NCBI GenBank assembly: GCA_014529385.2 | Contig: CM043966.1 | Coordinates: 90,098,587-90,162,586 of the forward strand | From: Adiantum capillus-veneris | Lineage: Eukaryota; Streptophyta; Polypodiopsida; Polypodiales; Pteridaceae | Direction of reading: 5' to 3' | DNA: 64,000 nucleotides | Shown here: one piece after another, positions 53,369-64,000 of the stretch | Layout: each line of letters opens with the position of its first letter | Position numbering within the stretch: the first letter of the stretch is position 1 | Position numbers and translations under genes: made by a program | The notes under the pieces: generated by a model | Seen by the model: the letters and a program-made list of their open reading frames with translations, nothing else | Databases searched by the model: none | What the model was told of the DNA's origin: nothing

Positions 53369-54640
53369 ATTTGTGTAGCAATGAGCAGTGTATGGCTCTT
53401 AAACACCTACCCTCCCAATCATAGATTATTCTTGAAAAATACTATTTTTTAGGTCTTTTGAACCCATTTGCAAATCTTGTCTGCTAAACCACAGATAGTC
53501 AGACATTCCTTGAAAAGGTGAGAGAGGTCTTCACAAGCCATTCTGCATTGCGAGCATCTGACTGGACCAATTCCCCTAGCAAGGACCTTTACAGTAGGCA
53601 TGGATCACCACAACACCTTCCATAAGAAAACTTTCATCCCAAGAAGCCATTGAGGGCGCCATAGGTTCTTCACGACCATCTCCCACCTTGACCTTGGCCA
53701 TTTTTTGCCCATTGCCTGTTAAGCAGAGGGAGAACCAATCTTGAGAAGTCATAAGGGTGAGATATACATCCTTAGTTTGTGGTGTTAAAAAATTTCTTTT
53801 CATAAGCCAGTGCCAAGCTTTCCACTCGAACTTGGATTCATAGTCTGGAAGATACCACCCATTAGGCCGTTTTAGCCCTCTACTGATCATCAATCTTTCT
53901 GACCCATTGAGGCTAAACTTGGAGGCTACTGATCCACTCCTTTCCAATAGACTATGTTGTCATCCCAGAGTTGTCCTATACATCTAATACTTCTATTATT
54001 AACATTTCTAGCAACTTCCCTCGAGAATGGGGTCAAAAGGATGCCTCCGGCTTTGGAAAGCCAAGGGGACCATTGAGATATAGAGTTGTGGAAGGACATT
54101 GAAATCTCTCCCCATTCCAAAGTCTTTGTTGATATGTTGCATTTTTTAGTAAGCTCGCATGTCGTACCCCCAAGTTTCAATATGGCCCATTGCCAACAAC
54201 TCGTCATGCATCTCAAGCCCTTTTCATTGGCTGCCTTGCAAGCATATTCTAGAGTTTTCCACCATCATATCCTTGGCCATAATAGCCCAAGCCTGGTCTT
54301 GCTTAGCAAGGGCTACCACAAACTTGGTACATTGAGCATCTGCGTGGGTGCTAGGGTTCAGGATCCCAAGCCCGCCTTGCTCCCTAGGTCTTGCAACCAT
54401 GTCGCATTTTGCCCACTGCCAGGGTGTTGCGTCTTTAGTGTTGTTCTTCCATACTGGTTTCAAAAACTCTTTCCAAGTTCATTTAGCTAGCTTAAGTAGA
54501 GGACCATTGAAGGCTATATAGGGAAGCATAAAAGAATTGATAATCTTTACCCTGCTTGCAAATGGGAGAAGCACATACTCCCACCTTTCAAAAAAGAGGC
54601 CAGGAAGACCCAAGAAAAAGCAACGGAGGAAACATGAGAA
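53369..54640 (-). pseudogene. LINE ORF2, 3' end (RT C-terminus and zinc-binding domain)
   Basis: In transcription order: F-L-G-L-P and R-V-K-I-I-N-S-F-M-L-P-Y near 54500-54630, the post-catalytic part of a plant L1-type RT. Then W-Q-W-A-K-C-D-M-V-A-R-P-R-E-Q-G-G-L-G-I at 54330-54420, the conserved R-P-x-x-x-G-G-L-G-I block. W-H-W-L-M-K-R-N-F-L-T-P occurs near 53795. Finally, at about 53510-53560, a C-x2-C...H-x4-C zinc-binding domain reads R-C-S-Q-C-R and H-L-F-K-E-C. Four frames are needed to read it. The catalytic N-terminal half is absent, and the left side is cut by chromovirus F. No poly(A) tail is visible. Confidence 0.75.
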
Positions 54641-54980
54641 GCAGATAGGGTCACCTTGGATCAAGACGACCATTCTGAACCAGAGGCTACTGATGAAAAC
54701 GGGGGAGCACAACCCCGATATAACCAGCAAGACCAGATGCAAATTCGGTCAGGTAAGTGACTAAGGATCTTTGGCTGAAAATGCATGAGTTCAAAGGAGA
54801 AAAAGGTAGAGACCCATGAGCACCTTCAAGAATTTGAGAGTTGGGTGGTCCTCATATAATTAACAAAAGAAGATTGGAGGGTGTGCTTCCCTCGAACATT
54901 AAGGAGAGAAGCCCGAACATGGTACTTCGACTACCCACCAGAGTAGCTTTCAATGTTCAAATCATTGTCCAAGGCATTTG
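54641..54980 (+). pseudogene. Gypsy element K gag, N-terminal part
   Basis: The plus strand around 54865-54980 reads K-E-D-W-R-V-C-F-P-R-T-L-R, then A-R-T-W-Y-F-D-Y-P-P-E, a stop, and F-K-S-L-S-K-A-F. This is the conserved core of the retrotransposon gag capsid domain (F-P-x-x-L-x-x-x-A-x-x-W-Y). It is interrupted at 54980 by element I and continues at 62073. An acidic N-terminal segment (E-P-E-A-T-D-E-N-G-G) precedes it near 54680. The border with the LINE lies near 54640 and is approximate. Confidence 0.6.
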
Positions 54981-55048
54981 TGATGGGAGATAGGCTATGG
55001 TGGGTGGTACCGGATGCAGTCCATGGCTAGGAGCAAGTGCAGCAGAAC

Positions 55049-55141
<93 letters not shown>

Positions 55142-55317
55142 CAACACAGAAGGAGAAAAAAGCTACACAATACGTTTGTTAATTGGTAGTTTTTTTTGTT
55201 TACAAAAGTCTTAATATAAAGTGCCCATGCCATGCAAACTACTTCTCTGAACTGCATGCCTTATGAGGCTTGTTCCCACGGGTTTGACAACCAATCACCA
55301 GGGCTTGAAACCCAACA
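54981..55317 (-). repeat. Element I 3' LTR
   Basis: 337 bp. Contains (GA)n at 55052-55139, which explains part of the length difference from the 5' copy. Confidence 0.92.
55052..55139. repeat. (GA)n microsatellite in element I 3' LTR
   Basis: About 44 GA units. Arg-Glu frames over it are artefacts. Confidence 0.95.
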
Positions 55318-55327
55318 ATCCCCCCCT

Positions 55328-56179
55328 CAAGCCCGAACTGGACAGTCCACTCTCATGATACCTCGAGTTTGTGGTATACTCGGCAACCATGAGTTTTAGG
55401 TTCTCTCACAACCAAGGTGTATTCATAACCTATTGCTATGATAGAAAACCCCCCCTTGAACAGATAGGGTGTAGGCCAAATATTTAGCTACCAACAAATG
55501 GAGTTTTTGGTTGACTTTCAAACCTTGGGTTTAAGGTGTACCCAATAACCTCATGAGAGATGGGAAAAATAGGCTAAGAACATATATATTATTGGGAGGT
55601 CTTACCACTTATGTGTGGCAGTGTCTATATAACCCGTACAAAATTTTGGGACATGGCAATACCTAACAATTGATGAACTAAAAGAAGGATTTGACTGCTT
55701 TTGTTGACAAAAGACAAACTTTGATGAACAAAACTATGATACTTAACATGAAAAATAGTTTTTGTATGCTGTGTTGCTAATATACCAAGTGCTCGAAGCA
55801 ACACTGGCTTTCCATCCGATCCACTTTGCTTTGTCATAAGAATTTGTCCGAGCATCCTTGGTAGACATTGATTTGTAGTTGCATTTTGAGATGTTTGTCA
55901 AAGTGGAACAACCCTCGACAATATTGCTTCAGTATGCTATTGTTTGTTGAGGACTATAGACTATAGCCTTTTGATATAACGTAGAAAGGACTGCTCCAAA
56001 CCAGCGTTTTGATAAGCTTGTTGAAGGCGAGCACCTACAGGGCGTTTTGAGAGGCAACCTCCAGGACCACCGTGGGGTTTCACCACCTTTGTAGGTTTAC
56101 GAGACAATGTTTCAAAACTGCCAATTTGCAATATGCTAGCAAAGTGCAAGGTCATAAAACCACTCGTTGATGGGCTTTC
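55328..56179 (-). other. Element I interior, 3' part
   Basis: Short minus-strand frames at 55625-55855 (76 residues) and 55961-56212 (83 residues, entering Copia J) show no recognised motif. The interior is non-coding as far as I can see. Confidence 0.5.
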
Positions 56180-56184
56180 GGCTT

Positions 56185-56411
56185 TGTTGGAATTAGGGTT
56201 GCAGAGAAACACACACAGCTTGGAGAAGACGAAGGAAGCTCAAGGCACACAATAGAGAGTGTGTTACTTAGTGTGCAATGGAAAGATAGATAGCCCTAGA
56301 GTGATGGGCGTATATACAATGCACGGGGGAAAAAACCTCCTAAAGAGGGAAAAAATGCCCTGGCGGTCCTAGTGTGTTCACACACATCACTACCACATGT
56401 ATATGGTAACA
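56185..56411 (-). repeat. Copia J 3' LTR
   Basis: 227 bp. The adjoining polypurine tract is intact (minus AGGGGGGATT at about 56412-56421). Confidence 0.95.
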
Positions 56412-56499
56412 AATCCCCCCTGGAGTGATGCGGTGAACGAGAGCTGGCACATGGGTAAAGGGAAGTGCCATGCCCTCAGGACAGGATCAGTCCACAAAG

Positions 56500-59400
56500 G
56501 GGAGTAATTGCGGAAAGCTTCAAGCTTCTCACAAGACAATGCCTTTGTGAAAAGATATGCAAGGTTGTCCTGTGTTGGCACATAAGCCAAGCTGATCTCT
56601 CCTGTTGAGAGCCTCTCCCTGACGTACTGGTAATGCACCTCAATGTGCTTTGTGCGAGCGCGAAAACATGGGTTCCTCGCAACTGCCAATGTGCTCTGAC
56701 TGTCAATGTAGATAGTGTTGGCAGTGTCCTGTCTAACACCCAAATAAGCCATAAGGCGTCTAAGCCATACACACTCAACCGTAGCTGTGAAGACTGCCCT
56801 GTACTCAGCCTCACAACTCGAAGTGGCCACATTAGGTTGCTTCTTGCTCTTGCTTCTTGCTCAACCATGATATACATGAACTGCCAAGCATGAAACAAAA
56901 ACCACTTGTGGACACTCGCGTGTCAAAACAACCAGCCCAATCTGAGTCCGAAAAAGCATGTAAGTCTGGCAGAAATGATCCCCCCTTGGGATAAAACAAG
57001 CCAAGATGTAAAGTGCCATTAAGGTAACGGAAAATCCTCTTGATAGCCTGCCAATGCTTAGACCCTGGGCTATGCATAAATCTGCTGACCTGTGAGACTG
57101 CAAACTGAATATCTGGCCTCGTGTTGCATACATAAATGAGGCAGCCAACAGCAGTTTGGTAAAGAGTGACATCAGCAGGATCGCCAGCATCATGTAGACT
57201 CAACTTCAAACCTGTTTCCATGGGAGTGGCAATAGGTTTGCAATCCTCAAGTCCAGATTTACATAGCAATGTCTCTATGTAACTTTTTTGACACAAGGCA
57301 ATACCACCATCACACTGCTTAAACTGTATACCCAAATAATGATGCAACAACCCCAAATCTTTCATCTTGAAAGTAGCATTCAAATCAACCTTAAATTCGG
57401 CAATATGTCTCTCATTTGGTCCAGTGATCAGCAAATCATCAACCTAAAGAACCACGATGAGAAATACCTCACCCTCACGCTTTACATACAATGTTCTTTC
57501 TGTTGGACTGTTACGAAAGCCTTGTTTGACCAAATGAGTGTCAGCTTTCTCATACCAAGCACGAGGAGATTGCTTCAACCCATACAAAGCCTTGTTACAT
57601 TTGCACACTTTGTCCTCTTGTCCTTTTATGACAAAACCGCGAGGCTGCGTTACATAAACCTCCTCAAATATGTCACCATTCAAGAAAGCAGTAACAATGT
57701 CTGATTGATGTACATCCCAACCAAAATGAGCTACCAATGCACATAGAAAACGCACAGTAGTCATACGACAAGTGGGAGCAAAAGTTTCTTCATAATCTAT
57801 GCCTTTTTGTTGTGCATAACCCTTTGCAACAAGTCGAGCCTTATGGCGATCGATCTCACCATCCGGCTTGTGTTTCAACTTGTATACCCACTTCGTACCA
57901 ATGGCCTTTTTGCCAGGAGGCAAATCACATAAGGTCCATGTGTCATTTTCTATAAGTGCATCATATTCTGATTGCATGGCAGCCATCCAATTTTCTGAAT
58001 TTTGTGCTTTATGAAAAGTCAGAGGCTCCTCAACATCATGTAAGCTAGACACAGCCAAAGCATAACAATCTGATGCATAAGATGCATGGCGAGAGCTTGA
58101 ACGAGTACGACTAGACAAAGGTGCATCCAATTTACTGTCACGCAAAGTGTGCACCAGCCATTTTGGCATACCTCTAGCCTGCTCATTTTCAGCCCTTTCC
58201 TCATCAAGTACATCATGTACATCTGCATCAGTAATAGGCTGATCTAAAACATTTTCAGAAACCCCCATAGGCTGTACATTTGCCTCATTGGAACTTACAT
58301 TCGTATTTCCACCACTGAAAAGAGGCAACAAAGTGTCATAAATGTCTTGTGAGCTTACATTACTGTCTCTAGTACATGACAACAAGGGCTGAACAGAATC
58401 TTCCACAAACACTACATCCCGTGAAACCAGAATACGTTTTGTTTGCGGATGATACAACCTGTAACCTTTGCTTTCAACACTATAACCAACAAAAATACAT
58501 TTGACAGCCTTATCATCTAATTTTGTGCGCTGCACTTGTGGCACCAAAGCATATGCCAAACAACCAAAAACACGCATGTGCTCAATAGAAGGCTTTCTAT
58601 CATGCCATGCTTCATATGGAGTAATAGACTGCAAAGCTTTCATAGGACACCTGTTAAGTACATAAGTGGCACACATAATGGCCTCAAGCCAAAAAGAATG
58701 CGGTAAAGCTTGACTTTTGACCATAAATCGTGCCATTTCCGTCAGTGACCTATCTTTCCTCTCAGCAACACCATTTTGCTGAGGTGTATAAGGCACTGTA
58801 CATTGGTGTTTTATCCCACGACTAGCCAGAAATGCATTAAATTCATGAGACATATACTCCCCCCCTCGATCGGAACGGAGGGTGCCCATAGTACATTTCG
58901 AGACATTTTCAGCCATAGCCAGAAATTGTTTGAAGCACATAAAAAATTCGGACTTCGCTTTAAGCGGAAATACCCATGCATGCCTGGAGTAATCATCAAT
59001 AAAAGTCACGAAGTACAGATAATTGCCCAAGGACGGAGTTTGCATGGGCCCACAAACATCACTATGCACAAGCTGCAACCTGCATGTGGCCCGAACTGAA
59101 CCATCCTTTGGAATTTAGAATGCTGCATCTTACCCAAAATACAGCCTTCACAAACATGTTTGACAGGTGCTTCAAGAGGTGGCAAAGAAGCAACCATATC
59201 AGATTTCTGCAAACGCAGCAAACTGGCAAAATTCAGATGACCAAAACGTGCATGCCAAAGTTTTGCATCTGAAATCGCCCTTGAATCTGCAACAGCATTT
59301 GCAAAATTTTGTCCACACTTGTCATACAAAGTGAGCTTATACAGCCCACAACACAAAAGGGCAGATGCAACAATTTCATCACCAAAACTGAGATCATGAA

Positions 59401-59660
59401 CTGTACATCTGTCATCCACAAATTTGACTACAAGTCCAATTCTAGCAAGTGCGGATACAGACAAGAGATTCTTCTTGATCCCAGGTACATAAAGTGCATC
59501 AACAAGTGTGAAGGAACTGCCATTAGCAGCAGTGAGCACAATCTTTCCAACTCCGTGAACTGGATAAGAGGCGTTGTTGGCACAAGTGACTGAATTCCCA
59601 TGAGGGACAGAATCGAGAGAGGTAAACAATTCACGATGTGAGCTAATGTGCTTTGTAGCA
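56500..59660 (-). pseudogene. Copia J pol (protease, integrase, RT, RNase H), broken
   Basis: The protease strand W-Y-F-D-S-G-A-T-K-H-I lies near 59660 and the zinc region near 59130-59260. A 1-base loss near 59118 breaks the frame. 57444-59078 (544 residues) holds a complete integrase core (H-S-D-V-C-G-P-M, F-I-D-D-Y-S-R, R-S-D-R-G-G-E-Y, Q-Q-N-G-V-A-E-R-K) and RT up to the catalytic box, where the Tyr codon of Y-V-D-D has become a stop at about 57443. 56832-57434 continues RT into RNase H (S-D-S-D-W-A-G). An 11-base duplication of a TTGCTTCTTGC-like unit near 56845 shifts the frame. 56500-56830 ends RNase H (D-S-Q-S-T-L), with a small deletion at about 56507. Confidence 0.94.
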
Positions 59661-60774
59661 CCACTGTCGAAATACCACACATGTGAATCTGCAGCAACTG
59701 ACAAGCATGCATCATGGACAACAGGATTGTAAGTGCACTCTGCGCTAAAAGCCCATTCCTCATCAACATCAGCAACATAGTCTCCTTTCACAGAAGACTC
59801 AACAATGGCTGCATTTGTAGTGGAACCAGCATCTGCAGTGGAACCACCCTCTTTCTTCTTAGCCTCGTTGGCCTTCAACTTAGGACACGACTTGATCAAG
59901 TGATCATTTGCTTTACAATAATGGCAACGCATCTTCTTTTTGCCCTTATCACCAGATTTCCAGACGAACTGCTGCCAACAGAAGCATTAGGAACATAATT
60001 TTTTCCACTCGCAGCAGAACCATAAGAAGTGGCTGCATTACTGTTACCACCCTTTCTTTGAGAAGCAATAAAAGCCTGTTCAACTACACGCTGCCTAGTC
60101 CTGTTTTTTCTAGAAAGTGACTCTTGCAACAGCAATGTGCATAATGCATCAAACTTGACAACTTCAGGATTTCCTTGGGTCATCAGTCTCCAAGTACTAG
60201 CAAAAGTCTGGTAGGAATCTGGTAAGGCATCAAGAACAGTCTGCACAAGGAAACTGTCTGAAATGACTTCACCTACAGAAATAAGCTGCTCATTGATATC
60301 CTTGACACTAGCAAGGAAAGTGTCCATATCATCTTCCTCATGCATAATCTTCGACTCCAGCTCTTTACGCAGCAAAGCAATTTTAGCCTCATTGCGGCTT
60401 GCATAAAGACCTGCTAAAATATCCCAAGCCTGTTTTGCAGATTTTGCTGAACGGATATGAGGAACAATGGTGCGCTTCACAGACAACGCAATCAATGCAT
60501 GAGCTTGCGCATCCTTAACATCCCAACGAGCTTGTTCTGTCGTAGGCAAAACAACTCTAACAGTTGCAATCCTTGCAGCAAGACCTGCAACATCCTCAAC
60601 ATCGCCTACATCCTCAGAACCAGGACGTACATCAATGCCCTGCACAATGTTCCAGACACCCTTTGACACAAGAACATGTTGCATCATATAAGCCCACATA
60701 GGGTAGTTGTCCCCATCCAACCTGTCCTCAGCAGCAAACATCTTGAACACATCTGTGTTGTTGTTGTCAGCCAT
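59661..60774 (-). pseudogene. Copia J gag (one frameshift)
   Basis: The ATG at 60774 opens M-A-D-N-N-N-T-D-V-F-K-M-F-A-A-E-D-R. The frame is open for about 290 codons, the longest gag of the family here, with L-D-G-D-N-Y-P-M-W, L-L-R-K-E-L-E-S-K-I and S-Y-Q-T-F-A-S-T-W-R. A missing base near 59957, just before the knuckle, shifts the frame. The frame 59006-59932 then holds C-H-Y-C-K-A-N-D-H-L-I-K-S-C and leads into protease. The longer upstream extension to 60834 lies in the leader and lacks family support, so 60774 is preferred as start. Confidence 0.93.
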
Positions 60775-61122
60775 GGTAAATGCTGCACCTGATGTGAAAA
60801 CTGCCCGAAAATAGGAGAAACGGAGCGGGAACAACCTGTGCTATATAGCACAAACCGTAGAAGACTATAAGGCACCTGTTATGCAGAAAACGGCATTGAC
60901 AAAAATTCTGCACAAAATGACGAAATAGCCTGTGCAGTACTGCCTGTAGTGGAAACGGAGGCCGAAATGAGCCCAAATCAAAATTCTGAGCAGACCTAAC
61001 TCTTCGAGATCTCCCAAAATTTTTGTCAACCTGCAAACGCTCGCCTAAGCTCACTGAAATCGGAGAAAGTGAGCAGGCGTGTGCTGCAGCAGTTGGCGAC
61101 TAAGCCCGGGAGGACGTGACCT

Positions 61123-61135
61123 GCTCTGATACCAA
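61123..61135 (-). other. Copia J primer-binding site
   Basis: Minus-strand TTGGTATCAGAGC, canonical. Confidence 0.92.
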
Positions 61136-61136
61136 T

Positions 61137-61363
61137 CGTTGGAATTACGGTTGCAGAGAAACACACAGAGCTTGGAGAAGACGAAGGAAGCTCAAGGCAC
61201 ACAATAGAGAGTGTGTTACTTAGTGTGCAATGGAAAGATAGATAGCCCTAGAGTGATGGACGTATATACAATGCACGGGGGAAAAAACCTCCTAAAGAGG
61301 GAAAAAATGCCCCGGAGGTCCTAGTGTGTTCACACACATCACTACCACATGTATATGGTAACA
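61137..61363 (-). repeat. Copia J 5' LTR
   Basis: 227 bp. The last base in element orientation is changed, so the terminal CA reads CG here. Confidence 0.95.
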
Positions 61364-61368
61364 GGCTT

Positions 61369-61697
61369 CCCCCGCCTGGGAGGTTTAGTGATGCCGCTGC
61401 TTGTGCTAGGCGGCGTTTTGGAACGTTGTGCTAACTTGTCGACAGGGGTTGTCCGTTGCTTGCCATCAAGAGGTCCACGCAAGGAAGCATTTTGATATGC
61501 TATGTTTGCCAGCCACACTACCTGAGCTTTGCCTGTCTAAGCATGCCTTTTGATATCCTCACCAAACTACAACTTGGAGCGCCTGTAGAACTGCCGCCTA
61601 GGGATGCTGATGATGTCTTGTTTCATGCAGCGTTTTAGAACGCTGTCTGCTAGCGCCTACCGCCAGGCTTGATGACATCGCTTCGAGAGAGCACCCA
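61369..61697 (-). other. Element I interior, 5' part
   Basis: Non-coding, G+C-richer than its surroundings. An imperfect repeat of GCGGCGTTTTGGAACG occurs at about 61411-61426 and 61628-61643. Confidence 0.5.
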
Positions 61698-61710
61698 GGC
61701 TCTGATACCA
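61698..61710 (-). other. Element I primer-binding site
   Basis: The minus strand reads TGGTATCAGAGCC two bases inside the LTR, complementary to initiator Met tRNA. Confidence 0.88.
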
Positions 61711-61712
61711 GA

Positions 61713-62072
<360 letters not shown>

Positions 62073-62520
62073 ATTTGTTCAATGTTTCAAGGATGAGAAG
62101 ACCAATGAGGAAAATTAAAGATTTATCCAGACAATTGTCTTCATCACTAGGACACAAGACTCTTAGGCTTGGTTCCTCAATGGGACATCATTGAAATAGG
62201 TGGCAAAGTAAAAAATCACCAACTCTATGCACACTTTTGAAGAGTTAGTCCAAAGAGCTACGAAACTGGAGCAAAAAGGGGCAAAAAAGCAAAAAAAAAG
62301 GATACCAATTCAGGTGACTCCAGCAGCTCGAAGGATACTAGCAGTTCAGTTAATGAATCGTCTAGCAAACGATTCCAATACAAAGGTCTTCGAGGAGGAA
62401 CTCAAAAGACTCAAAAACAAGGTAGATATTTGTGAAAGAATTACAAAACTTTCCTTGGAGATGACTAAGATTGTTCAAGCAATACCAGTAGTTGAGTAAT
62501 TAGTGGAAAAGGAGGGCTTC
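62073..62520 (+). pseudogene. Gypsy element K gag, C-terminal part
   Basis: Continues the capsid core of 54641-54980 after the ATTTG duplication (V-Q-C-F-K-D-E-K). The frame 62227-62499 gives M-H-T-F-E-E-L-V-Q-R-A and a Lys-rich stretch, typical of the capsid end. No CCHC knuckle is present, consistent with the many plant gypsy lineages that place or lose it variably. Confidence 0.5.
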
Positions 62521-62559
62521 AAGTCAACCTATGAAATTAACAGGACATAAATACGCGAC

Positions 62560-62900
62560 CACCAAGCCCCAATGGTGCTGGTAGAATGCAAGATCAAGAA
62601 ACACTCGAAATTGGTGGATAGAGAAACTCTGGCGAGGAGCTGGGGTAAAGATCATGTCAAAAAAGGCTAGGAAGCACTTTGGAATGAAAGTCAAACCAAC
62701 TCCATTCAAACTGAGGATGACATATCAAACAATCTCAGATCCCTTAGGAATGGTAGAAAATGTACCAATCAAGGTGGGAAAGATTGAAGCTTCGTTCTTG
62801 GTATTGGAGGTAGTGGATTCATATGACGTGCTACTAGGAAGGCCCTAGCTAAGAGTAGCACGAGCAATACACAATTGGAGCACATGAGTTGACCATGCAA
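62560..62900 (+). pseudogene. Gypsy element K aspartic protease
   Basis: The frame 62654-62848 reads R-K-H-F-G-M-K-V-K-P-T-P-F-K, then P-L-G-M-V-E-N-V-P-I-K-V-G and D-S-Y-D-V-L-L-G-R-P, the retropepsin flap and C-terminal motifs of plant gypsy elements. The active-site D-S-G just upstream (about 62617-62633) is not readable: an apparent insertion of eight bases separates the Asp codon from the Ser-Gly codons. The following R-A-I-H-N-W-S block near 62855 is in another frame. Confidence 0.65.
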
Positions 62901-64000
62901 ATGGGTAATAAAAAGATCACTGTTTCAACGCCATCTACATGTGTTTCAAGGAGCCAGAGACCAAGAAACATCTTCCCACGGAGGCTAGTGGTATTGTCCT
63001 AGTGGCCATGTTAGATTCCAACTGGAAACCACTAAATGAAGCCAGCAGATCAATAGGGAAGGTTCCCGACACACTTCAAGCAAGAGGAGGAAGACACCAT
63101 ACCGATGCAAAAGGAAGCCAACAAGAAAGTGATTGGAGATGAGGTGGAAGAAATGGGAATTGGGACTGAAGAAAATAAAACAGTGAGAGTCAATAACAAT
63201 TGCCATATCAATTCAAAAAAGCACTCACGACATTGTTTATGGAATTTAAGGATGTGTTTGCCTAAGACCACTCTAAACTGAAAGGCGTTGACCCAGGGTG
63301 TGTCAACACAAACCTCCACTAAAGATGGACGCCAAGCAAGTTAGGATGCAAAGGTAGAGTATTAAAAGGGACTTTAAAATCCGTCAATCCACTAGAGAGG
63401 GCATCACATTTGAAGAGAAGCTGAAGGAGTTGAAACAAATAATCAAGAGCTTCCTAAGCAAATGGCTTGGTCAATGCCCATACAACAAAAATAGATGTTG
63501 GGTACCACCTCATCTAGCGTGCATCTAGGTACTGGAAAATCCGCATAAGGTGGTGCTAACAAAAGAAATGGAACCAAGACACAAATGGATGACATTCAGC
63601 TTGTAGAGCCTAGCAATACATGTAGCGATGCTACTGGGGGACATGCCAAAGTATGAATGTATGGAGGACTGCTAATGGGACATTCAGGAGATCAAAATAC
63701 AAGCCATAATTAAAATGTTTGAAAAAGAGTTGCAGAATATTAAGATACCACCAGAGGCAGGCAACTCAGGGGTATGGGAAGCCTGCCTGATCAAAATCAT
63801 AACCATCCTAAGAGCATGGCATCAACTGACTAAAGAACAAGTGCGTTCTCTGAACACCTGTATAGAGAAGTTCCGGACAACCCGACACTGCTATATGCTA
63901 TAGCACCACCTCCTGAGGCTCTACCCAAAATCTACCTAGAGCTGTATCTAGGGATAACAGAGCCAATAGACGTTGAGGAATATGTAGCACCGATTCAATA
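62901..64000 (+). pseudogene. Gypsy element K reverse transcriptase start, decayed
   Basis: At 63236-63300 the plus strand reads E-F-K-D-V-F-A, a stop, and L-K-G-V-D-P. This matches the F-x-D-V-F-A-W...L-K-G-(I/V)-D-P block that opens the RT of many plant gypsy elements. Downstream, frames such as 63715-63903 show no RT motif and the sequence is closed in all frames. The element continues past the right edge of the window, so catalytic RT, integrase and LTRs cannot be assessed. Confidence 0.5.

Larger units (their letters stand above)
56185..61363 (-). mobile_element. Copia element J, full length, nested in element I
   Basis: 227-bp LTRs at 56185-56411 and 61137-61363 differ at about six sites by eye and are flanked by an exact duplication GGCTT (56180-56184 and 61364-61368). 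5179 bp in all, the reference length for the A/C/D/E/J family in this window. Domains are complete in order, with relatively few lesions. J shares subfamily markers with E, including a 1-base deletion near 59118. Confidence 0.96.

Overview
The window is repeat-dense nuclear DNA from a land plant. The evidence is nested LTR retrotransposons of the Copia and Ty3/gypsy (chromovirus) superfamilies, whose primer-binding sites are complementary to plant initiator Met tRNA, together with CACTA-type transposase remains and LINE remains. I found no host gene, rRNA, tRNA or CRISPR array. The lineage cannot be fixed from this sequence. The very high nesting, long dinucleotide tracts and a reverse-transcriptase relic that looks Penelope-like would fit a non-seed plant such as a fern, but that is only an inference.

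Layout. 1-4654: decayed gypsy fragments on both strands, a perfect 32-bp palindrome, and an intron-containing CACTA (En/Spm) transposase relic with DUF4218-like and DUF4216-like regions. 4655-19444: a complete but dead minus-strand chromovirus (element B, LTRs about 1.6 kb) interrupted by a minus-strand Copia element (A, 6408-12289, target duplication TAGTC), which is itself interrupted by a 752-bp solo LTR (10528-11279, duplication GGAAA). 19445-21403: unassigned. 21404-25287: internally deleted Copia copy C (duplication AATTT). 25288-27147: a (GT)n tract and a minus-strand Penelope-like reverse-transcriptase relic. 27148-35056: truncated Copia copy D, split by full-length Copia copy E (29946-35001, duplication GATGA). 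35057-53368: a second, 3'-truncated minus-strand chromovirus (F). It is split by a nearly intact Copia element of another family (G, 35291-40465, duplication ATAAT) and by an 8-kb element with very short 152-bp LTRs and almost no coding capacity (H, 41079-49140). 53369-54640: 3' end of a LINE ORF2, minus strand. 54641-64000: a plus-strand gypsy element (K) whose gag is split by a small non-autonomous LTR element (I, 54981-62072, duplication ATTTG), which is split in turn by Copia copy J (56185-61363, duplication GGCTT).

How the parts relate. A, C, D, E and J are five copies of one Copia family with 225-227-bp LTRs, in both orientations. B and F are two subfamilies of one chromovirus lineage. 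H and I keep LTRs, primer site, polypurine tract and target duplications but lack usable gag-pol, so they were probably mobilised in trans. Counted by eye, LTR-to-LTR differences are lowest in G, H and J (about 2-3%) and highest in C (about 7%), so insertion took place in several waves. Every coding region is broken by stops, frameshifts or deletions. G is the least damaged, with one stop and two frameshifts.
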